From contig NZ_SSBK01000001.1 in the NCBI RefSeq assembly GCF_004795035.1, positions 186,001 to 250,000 on the forward strand: a DNA stretch of 64,000 nt. The letters are read 5' to 3'. Positions 58,881 to 64,000 of this stretch are shown here, one piece after another; the first letter of the stretch is position 1; each line of letters begins with the position of its first letter. The stretch is from Streptomyces sp. A0958. Its GTDB lineage: Bacteria; Actinomycetota; Actinomycetes; Streptomycetales; Streptomycetaceae. The notes under the pieces are model-generated. The model was not told the DNA's origin and ran no database searches. It was given only the letters and a program-made list of their open reading frames with translations. Both the position numbers and the translations under genes were made by a program.

Positions 58881-58934
58881 CCCTCCAGCCCACCCGGACC
58901 CGCCCCGACCCGTGCGCGTCCGCCCCGGCACCCT

Positions 58935-59218
58935 CAGCCCGTCCGGCGTTTGAGGACGGAACCGTGGCGGTGGTGGGCGGCGCCAAAACGCACAGCCGGG
59001 GGCGGCCGGCACCCCCAGCCCGTCCGGCGTTTGAGGACGGAACCGTTGCCGTGGTGGGCGGCGCCAAAACCGAGTCGGGCCTGGCCGTTACTCCCAGCCC
59101 GTCCGGCGTTTGAGGACGGAACCCTGGCGGTGGTGGGCGGCGCCAAAACCGAGTCGGGCCTGGCCGTTGCTCCCAGCCCGTCCGGCGTTTGAGGACGGAA
59201 CCCTGGCGGTGGTGACCG
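58935..59218. repeat. Tandem array of four 79-81 bp intergenic repeats
   Basis: Units start at 58935, 59016, 59095 and 59174. Each begins CAGCCCGTCCGGCGTTTGAG and continues GACGGAACC(G/C)T(T/G)GC(G/C)GTGGTG, with GGCGGCGCCAAAAC in the first three. The same core occurs singly at 7019 and inverted at 59240-59353. There is no ORF character. Confidence 0.88.
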
Positions 59219-59239
59219 GTTGTACAAGGGCTCGGGCCC

Positions 59240-59353
59240 GCCCGATCGCCGGTTCCGTCCTCAATCGCCGGACGGGCTGGGATGGGTTGCCCCGGTCTCA
59301 TGGGTGCGCGCCGCCCGATCGCCGGTTCCGTCCTCAATCGCCGGACGGGCTGG
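59240..59353. repeat. Two inverted copies of the same repeat core
   Basis: GTTCCGTCCTCAATCGCCGG followed by ACGGGCTGG at about 59250-59280 and again at 59322-59353, in the opposite orientation to the tandem array. Together they could form a large cruciform or an RNA hairpin. The second copy contains the stop of the membrane protein gene at 59334. Confidence 0.82.
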
Positions 59354-60014
59354 GTTTCCCGCCGGACGGCCCGGGTTTCTCGCCGGACGGCCAGGGCTCG
59401 TCGCCGGACGGCCACGGCTCGTCGCCGGGCGCCCCGGGGCGACCGGGGTCAGCCCCGGGCCCCGGATAAGGCGCATCCCCCTCCGGCTCCGGCCAGGGGC
59501 TCGTCTGGACCGACGGGCCCGGTTCCCGGGTGGGCGGCCACGTGTCGGGGTCGCCGGACCCAGGCGCCTCGTACGCCCGCCCCGTCCGGCCCCGCCGCCT
59601 CCCGGACATCAGCGCCGCCCCCAGCAACAGCAGCACCCCGCCACCGCAGGCCGACGCCACGCCCCACTGCAGCCCCGAGCCGTCGCCCGCGACGGCAAGG
59701 CTGCCGGTGGCCTGGCCCTGGCGGACCATCCACAGCACCGTGAACCCGAGCACCACCACGCCCGCGAGGGCGACGAGCAGCCGGGACCGCAGGACCACAC
59801 CCACCACGGTCACCACCGCCGCGCAGAGGAACGGCAGCCACAGCGAGGAGAACAGCCCACCGGGATGCGCGCCGGTCACACCGGTACCGGTGAAGAGGTC
59901 GCCGATCCGGTAGTGCCGCCCGAGGCGGCCGTCGTACCAGTCACGGAAGGGGCTCAGCACGGCGGCCGCCGCTCCGACGAGAGCGACGATCGCACCGAGG
60001 ACGTTGCGAATCAT
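59334..60014 (-). CDS. Membrane protein of unknown function with Pro/Gly-rich tail
   Basis: 226 aa from the ATG at 60014. Four hydrophobic segments: NVLGAIVALVGAAAAVLS, LWLPFLCAAVVTVVGVVL, LLVALAGVVVLGFTVLWMV and WGVASACGGGVLLLLGAALM. The C-terminal about 75 residues are Pro/Gly/Asp-rich, ending in a GDEPWPSG / GEKPGPSG type repeat that is encoded partly by the dispersed repeat. The stop may therefore have been acquired with the repeat. No known family is recognised. Confidence 0.72.
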   Translation of the reverse strand: MIRNVLGAIVALVGAAAAVLSPFRDWYDGRLGRHYRIGDLFTGTGVTGAHPGGLFSSLWLPFLCAAVVTVVGVVLRSRLLVALAGVVVLGFTVLWMVRQGQATGSLAVAGDGSGLQWGVASACGGGVLLLLGAALMSGRRRGRTGRAYEAPGSGDPDTWPPTREPGPSVQTSPWPEPEGDAPYPGPGADPGRPGAPGDEPWPSGDEPWPSGEKPGPSGGKPSPSGD

Positions 60015-60266
60015 CTCCGTACCTTTCAGCACTGTTCAGCACCTTTCAGTACCTTTCGCGCTCTCGCTCCGACGCTACGCCGGACGTGTGGCACCCGCCA
60101 CCAGACGATGACGAGACCGTGACAGGGCCATGACCGGGCCACCGGTCCCGGGCGTCATGCTGTGCGTTACGGTGTCGCGCGCCCGGCCACCCGGCCGGCT
60201 CCGACGCACCGCACGGCAGATCAACCACACAACGGCAGAACAACCACACAATCGGGGGCGGAATCG

Positions 60267-60821
60267 ATGAGACGGCAGCATGTGAAGCTGACGGTGGTCC
60301 TGGTCGCGGTGGTACTCGCGCTCACCGGCTTCTCCAGCTCCAGCCACGGCGGCAAGAGCGGCAAGAGCGGCAAGAGTGGGAAGTCCAGCAGCCGCAGCAG
60401 CAGCAGCGGCGGCGGCGGCGGGTGCTCCAACTCCAAGAAGAGCAACGGCACTTACCGCGACACCGACTCCGGCACCCGCTACCGCACGTCGGGCGGTACC
60501 TCGGGCTCCACGCGCACCACCCCGACCCCCACCGCGACGGCCGCGCCGAACGCGTACGTCCTCCGCTGCGCCCAGCCCGCGAAGGGCGCGAGCGGGGCCG
60601 TCACCGCCTCGACCGTGCGCCTGAGCGCGAACGCGTCCGGCACGCACACCTACGAGGTCGACGTGGCCTTCCTCGACGCGGCCGGCACCACGATCGACAC
60701 GGGCGAGGCGACCGTGCGGGCGGCCCGCGGCGAGACGAAGACCGTGTCCGTGCGGATGGACCGGCCGGACGAGGTCTCCCGGGTGGAGAGCTGCACGGTC
60801 ACGGCCGAACTCAGCTACTGA
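60267..60821 (+). CDS. Secreted Ser/Gly/Lys-repeat protein, unknown function
   Basis: 184 aa from the ATG at 60267. A signal peptide is visible (KLTVVLVAVVLALTGFSSS). Next come a GKSGKSGKSGKSSS run, a Ser/Gly-rich stretch and a Thr/Pro spacer. Residues about 95-184 are a small beta domain with one Cys near each end (VLRCAQPAKGASG, RVESCTVTAELSY). The last domain resembles FxLYD-like modules seen in actinobacterial secreted proteins. No lipobox Cys follows the signal. Confidence 0.75.
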   Translation: MRRQHVKLTVVLVAVVLALTGFSSSSHGGKSGKSGKSGKSSSRSSSSGGGGGCSNSKKSNGTYRDTDSGTRYRTSGGTSGSTRTTPTPTATAAPNAYVLRCAQPAKGASGAVTASTVRLSANASGTHTYEVDVAFLDAAGTTIDTGEATVRAARGETKTVSVRMDRPDEVSRVESCTVTAELSY

Positions 60822-60833
60822 GCCCCCGGCCCC

Positions 60834-61616
60834 TCACCGCAGCCGGTACCCGCCACCGCCACCCCTGCCCCGCTCCCCGAACAGCTCCGCCTGCCGCTCC
60901 GGCGCCAGGTTGCCGAGCGCGATCAGGTGCGGGGCATGGGCGAGCGCCTGGGACCGTGCCGCCTCCCCGGCCGACCAGACGGCCCGTACCGTGCCCTGCA
61001 CCGCCTCGGTCGGGTACGAGGCGATGACCGCCGCCGCCCGCAGCGCGGAGGCCACCGCGCCGCCGGGCGGGGTGAGTTCGCTGACGAGCCCCGTCTCGTA
61101 CGCGCGCCGGGCGCCGACCCGCTCGGCGGTCCCCATCAGCGCCATCCGCGCGACCTCCCCGTACGGCATCCGCTGCGCCATCGAGATCGCCTCGTACGCG
61201 CTGACCATGCCGTACGTGGTGTGCGGGTCGAAGAACGTGGCCTCCTCGGAGGCGATGACGAACTCCGCCTCGCCCAGCAGGTAGAACGCCCCGCCGCAGG
61301 CCATTCCCTCCACGGCCGCGATCACCGGCTTCCACAGGTCGTTGGCCTTCGGCCCGATCGCGAGCAGCGGATCGTCGATCGTGTACGGGGACGAGGGCTG
61401 TGGCACGTCCACGCCCCGGTCGACGCCCGTGCAGAACGCCCGGCCGCCGGCCCCGGTGACGACGGCCGCCCGCACCTCGTCGTCGTAACGCAACGCCCGC
61501 CAGGCGGCGCCCAGTTCGGCGGCGGTCGCGAGATCGATCGCGTTGTGCTTCTCGGGCCGGTCCAGGGTGAGCAGCGCCACCCCGGTGCCCCGGTCCCTCT
61601 CCACGCGCAGCCCCAT
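60834..61616 (-). CDS. Enoyl-CoA hydratase/isomerase family protein
   Basis: 260 aa from the ATG at 61616; a GTG at 61628 overlapping the upstream stop is an alternative. Crotonase motifs: LTLDRPEKHNAIDLATAAELGAAW, GRAFCTGVDRGVD, AVEGMACGGAFYLLGEAEFVIASE and TYGMVSAYEAISMA. The usual GGxG of the oxyanion loop reads MACGGAF, and the catalytic Glu positions are not obvious, so the activity may be unusual. It is third in a thiolase-DUF35-hydratase operon. Confidence 0.87.
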   Translation of the reverse strand: MGLRVERDRGTGVALLTLDRPEKHNAIDLATAAELGAAWRALRYDDEVRAAVVTGAGGRAFCTGVDRGVDVPQPSSPYTIDDPLLAIGPKANDLWKPVIAAVEGMACGGAFYLLGEAEFVIASEEATFFDPHTTYGMVSAYEAISMAQRMPYGEVARMALMGTAERVGARRAYETGLVSELTPPGGAVASALRAAAVIASYPTEAVQGTVRAVWSAGEAARSQALAHAPHLIALGNLAPERQAELFGERGRGGGGGYRLR

Positions 61617-61624
61617 GTCCCCGC

Positions 61625-62059
61625 TCACCTCTCCAGCAGCCAGCGCACCAGGGTCACGTCGGGGAAGACGGGACAGAAGACCGCCCTCACCGGCCCCCCG
61701 ATCCGCAGCCGCTCCGGATCGACGGAGTCCAGCGGCGCGTCCGGCCCGCTCACCACATTGCCGACGAGCCGGATGCCGGGGGCGTCGGCCAGTTCCACCA
61801 CGACGGCGTTGTACGGGGCCTGCGCGGCGTACGCGGGCAGCAGCGGGGGGTGCGGCAGCACGTACGACCAGATGCGGCCGCGTCCGCTCATCGCCCGCCA
61901 TTCGCTCGCGAACGACCGGCAGTGCGGGCAGCACGGCCGGGGCGGGAAGCGCAGCCGCCCGCAGTCGGCGCACGCCTGGACGCGCAGTTCGCCGCGTGCC
62001 GCGTACTCCCAGAAGGGCGCGCCGTCCTCGTCGACGACGGGCAGCAGAAGGTCGTCCAT
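61625..62059 (-). CDS. DUF35 zinc-ribbon/OB-fold protein
   Basis: 144 aa. The zinc ribbon CADCGRLRFPPRPCCPHC is followed by the OB part (GRGRIWSYVLPHPP, YNAVVVELADAPGIRLVGNVV). It lies 6 bp from the thiolase-like gene, the Ltp2-ChsH2-like pairing in which the DUF35 subunit activates the thiolase-fold partner. Its stop overlaps the possible GTG of the next gene. Confidence 0.9.
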   Translation of the reverse strand: MDDLLLPVVDEDGAPFWEYAARGELRVQACADCGRLRFPPRPCCPHCRSFASEWRAMSGRGRIWSYVLPHPPLLPAYAAQAPYNAVVVELADAPGIRLVGNVVSGPDAPLDSVDPERLRIGGPVRAVFCPVFPDVTLVRWLLER

Positions 62060-62065
62060 CGCGGG

Positions 62066-63235
62066 TCAGCTCCTCAGCAGTACGGCGGACGTGGGGACGC
62101 ACTCACCGGCGGTGACCAGGCAGGTCGAGGCGCCGGGCACCTGGGAGGTGGAGGTGCCGCGCAGCTGCTTCACGCCCTCGTTGATGAGGTTGAAGCCGTG
62201 CACGTACCCCTCGCTGAGTCCGCCGCCCCCGGTGTTGAGGGGCAGCCGCCCGCCGCTCTCCAGCGCCCCGCCCTCGGTGAAGGCGCCGCCCTCGCCGCGT
62301 CCGCAGAAGCCGTAGCCCTCCAGGGAGAGCGGGACGAGCGGGGTGAACGCGTCGTAGATCTGGGCCACATCGACGTCCTCCGGCCCGAAGTCGGCCTGCT
62401 TCCACAGTCGCCGGGCGGCGGCCCAGGAAGGGCCCGTGAGCGGGTCGTCGTTCCAGTAGTTGACCATCCCGTGGTGCTGGGCGGGCAGGCCCTGGGCGAC
62501 GGAGTGGAGGTAGACGGGCTTCTGCCGCAGGTCGCGGGCGCGTTCGGCGGAGACGACGACGCAGGCGAGCGCCCCGTCCGTCTCCAGGCAGTTGTCGAAG
62601 AGGCAGAGCGGCTCGCTGATCCAGCGCGAGGTCATGTACATCTCGCGGGTCAGCGGCCGGTCGTACATCACGGCGGCGGGGTTCTGGTTGGCCCGGTTGC
62701 GGCAGGCGAGGGCCACGTTGAAGAGATGATCGCGGGTGGACCCGTACACGTGCATGTACCGGCGGGCGAGCATCGCGATCTCGTCGGCGGGCCGCAGCAG
62801 CCCGTAGGGGCGGGTCCACTGGGCGGGGGTCGGCAGCTGCGCGGCGGTGGCCCGCCAGGGGCGCGGCCCGGAGCCCCGTTTGCGGGCGCGCCAGGCGACC
62901 CCGACGCTCGCCTGGCCGGTGGCGATGGCGGCGGCCAGGTGCGCGAGCGTCGCGCAGGAGCCGCCGCCGCCGTACCCGACCTTGCTGAAGAAGGTGACGT
63001 CACCGGCTCCGATCGCCTTGGCGACCTCGACCTCGTCGGTCTCCTCCATGGTGTAGGAGGCGAACGCGTCCACCTCCGAGGCGTCGATGCCCGCGTCGTC
63101 GAGCGCCGCCACGATCGCCCGGCAGGCCAGCGTCTTCTCCGGCTCGTCCAGTCGCCTGGCGAACTCCGTCTGCCCTATACCGGCTATCGCCGTCCTGTCC
63201 TTGAGCGTCCTGTCCCTGAGCGTCGCCACCGCCAC
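62066..63235 (-). CDS. Thiolase-superfamily protein (lipid-transfer type)
   Basis: 389 aa. TAIAGIGQTEFARRLDEPEKTLACRAIVAALDDAGIDASEVDAF opens it; GGGGSCATLAHLAAAIATGQ carries a Cys at the nucleophile-loop position, unlike the homologue at 51317. ACVVVSAERAR and LSEGYVHGFNLINEGVKQLRG follow. It works with the adjacent DUF35 protein on a branched or cyclic acyl-CoA. An operator lies in the divergent gap with the acyl-CoA ligase. Confidence 0.88.
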   Translation of the reverse strand: MAVATLRDRTLKDRTAIAGIGQTEFARRLDEPEKTLACRAIVAALDDAGIDASEVDAFASYTMEETDEVEVAKAIGAGDVTFFSKVGYGGGGSCATLAHLAAAIATGQASVGVAWRARKRGSGPRPWRATAAQLPTPAQWTRPYGLLRPADEIAMLARRYMHVYGSTRDHLFNVALACRNRANQNPAAVMYDRPLTREMYMTSRWISEPLCLFDNCLETDGALACVVVSAERARDLRQKPVYLHSVAQGLPAQHHGMVNYWNDDPLTGPSWAAARRLWKQADFGPEDVDVAQIYDAFTPLVPLSLEGYGFCGRGEGGAFTEGGALESGGRLPLNTGGGGLSEGYVHGFNLINEGVKQLRGTSTSQVPGASTCLVTAGECVPTSAVLLRS

Positions 63236-63282
63236 CTCCGCGGACGTCGTGACTGCTGACAGCGGAGGAGGCTACAGCTAAT

Positions 63283-63297
63283 CTGACGGTTAGTCAG
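63283..63297. promoter_or_regulatory. Putative operator CTGACGGTTAGTCAG
   Basis: One mismatch to CTGACG-n3-CGTCAG, centred between the thiolase operon and the divergent acyl-CoA ligase, so it could control both. Confidence 0.57.
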
Positions 63298-63336
63298 CTA
63301 CTGCTGCCGGGGTTCCGTACGACGGGAGGGCACGAG

Positions 63337-64000
63337 ATGCGCGGAGACGAGGAGTGGTCCACCGTCGCCCAGCTGGTCCGGGCGGCGGCCGAGCGGTACG
63401 GCGAACGGGAGGCCGTGGTCGAGGGCCGCACCCGCCTCACGTACACCGAACTCGGCGCACGCGTGGAGCGGGCCGCCGCCGCGTGCATGGCCTCCGGTGT
63501 GGAGCCGGGGGACCGGGTCGCGGTCTGGGCGCCCAACACCCTGGACTGGATCGTCTCCGCACTGGGCGCGGTGACCGCCGGCGCGGTCCTCGTCCCGCTC
63601 AACACCCGCTTCAAGGGCGCGGAGGCGGCGTACGTCCTGGACCGGTGCCGCGCGAAGCTGCTCTTCGTCACGGGCACCTTCCTCGGTACGTCGTACGTGG
63701 CGTCCCTGCGCCGCGCGGCCGCCGAACTCCCGCACCTGGAGCAGGTGGTGGTGCTCGCCGACACCGCGCCCGAGGACTACGTCACCTGGAAGGACTTCCT
63801 GGCGGCGGGGGAGGGGATACCGGCCGAGCGCGTACGCGCCCGGGCGGACGCCATCGCCCCCTCGGCCCCCTCCGACATCATCTACACCTCGGGCACCACG
63901 GGCCGGCCCAAGGGGGCGGTCATCAGCCACGCCCAGACCCTGCGCTGCTACGCGATCTGGAGCGAGCTGGCGGGCCTGCGCGAGGGCGACCGCTACCTCA
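63337..64000 (+). CDS. Acyl-CoA ligase (AMP-forming, FadD3-like), truncated by window end
   Basis: The first 221 codons only. GGGAGG precedes the ATG. The AMP-binding signature IIYTSGTTGRPKGAVISH is present; the N-terminus WSTVAQLVRAAAERYGEREAVVEGRTRLTYTELGARVERAA and LVPLNTRFKGAEAAYVLDR resemble FadD3-type ligases. It activates a carboxylate with CoA and ATP. It is divergent from the thiolase-DUF35-hydratase operon, which would use its product. Confidence 0.92.
   Translation, partial: MRGDEEWSTVAQLVRAAAERYGEREAVVEGRTRLTYTELGARVERAAAACMASGVEPGDRVAVWAPNTLDWIVSALGAVTAGAVLVPLNTRFKGAEAAYVLDRCRAKLLFVTGTFLGTSYVASLRRAAAELPHLEQVVVLADTAPEDYVTWKDFLAAGEGIPAERVRARADAIAPSAPSDIIYTSGTTGRPKGAVISHAQTLRCYAIWSELAGLREGDRYL

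Noticed and set aside
58935-59353. CRISPR or transposon ends
   Set aside because: The units are near identical along most of their length, occur in both orientations and lack a transposase; better explained as a dispersed intergenic repeat.

Overview
The window is G+C-rich chromosomal DNA from an actinomycete, almost certainly a Streptomyces. The evidence is the extreme third-position G/C, frequent GTG starts, 4-bp translational couplings, an XRE/DUF5753-DUF397 pair, a PspAB-HtpX pair, a CYP-ferredoxin pair and several scattered acyl-CoA catabolic operons. No rRNA, tRNA, CRISPR array, integrase or insertion sequence was seen.

Layout: 0-16.3 kb is ordinary chromosome. It holds a truncated Zn-type alcohol dehydrogenase, a GlxA-type AraC regulator beside an MFS exporter, a second MFS carrier, a flavin reductase, an enoyl-CoA hydratase and an NDP-forming acyl-CoA synthetase. 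These are followed by a MarR/DHA2 efflux pair, a flavoprotein monooxygenase facing a DoxX-DUF35 operon, an ECF sigma factor with a coupled membrane protein, and a thioesterase. 16.97-41.55 kb is a complete extracellular-type contractile injection system (eCIS) locus. A leftward arm encodes an AAA+ ATPase, a DUF4255 protein, a secreted beta-propeller protein, a DUF4157 (eCIS core) candidate effector and a LuxR regulator. A rightward arm encodes an Ig-like membrane protein, sheath, tube, two small assembly proteins, a 1093-aa Pro/Ala-rich protein, a second tube-like protein, a LysM adaptor, a VgrG-like spike, PAAR tip, gp25, gpJ, gpI and a zinc-ribbon membrane protein. No tail fibre, capsid, portal or terminase gene is present, so this is an injection system and not a prophage. 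41.6-48.8 kb holds a TetR/DHA2 pair, the XRE-DUF397 pair, glutaminase, a MazF-like toxin-antitoxin pair and PspAB-HtpX. 48.9-64 kb holds a P450-ferredoxin operon, a PNPOx-type oxidase, thiolase-like and acyl-CoA dehydrogenase genes, a TetR regulator, a VOC protein, a Ser/Thr kinase with a PQQ-type propeller, a dispersed-repeat array and a hydratase-DUF35-thiolase operon facing an acyl-CoA ligase cut by the window edge.

Two observations tie genes together. First, a 15-bp inverted repeat CTGACG-n3-CGTCAG (perfect or nearly so) lies in front of the flavin reductase, the acyl-CoA synthetase (twice), DoxX-DUF35, the thiolase/acyl-CoA dehydrogenase divergent pair and the thiolase/ligase divergent pair. 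A degenerate copy overlaps the start codon of the TetR gene at 54.6-55.2 kb. This suggests one dispersed lipid or acyl-CoA catabolic regulon under that TetR. Second, in the eCIS locus the short motif VQR recurs in both the DUF4157 protein and the 1093-aa protein, and the C-terminal half of the DUF4157 protein carries motifs that look like an amidoligase (glutamine-synthetase-like) fold.

All functional statements are from reading motifs by eye; no database search was run.
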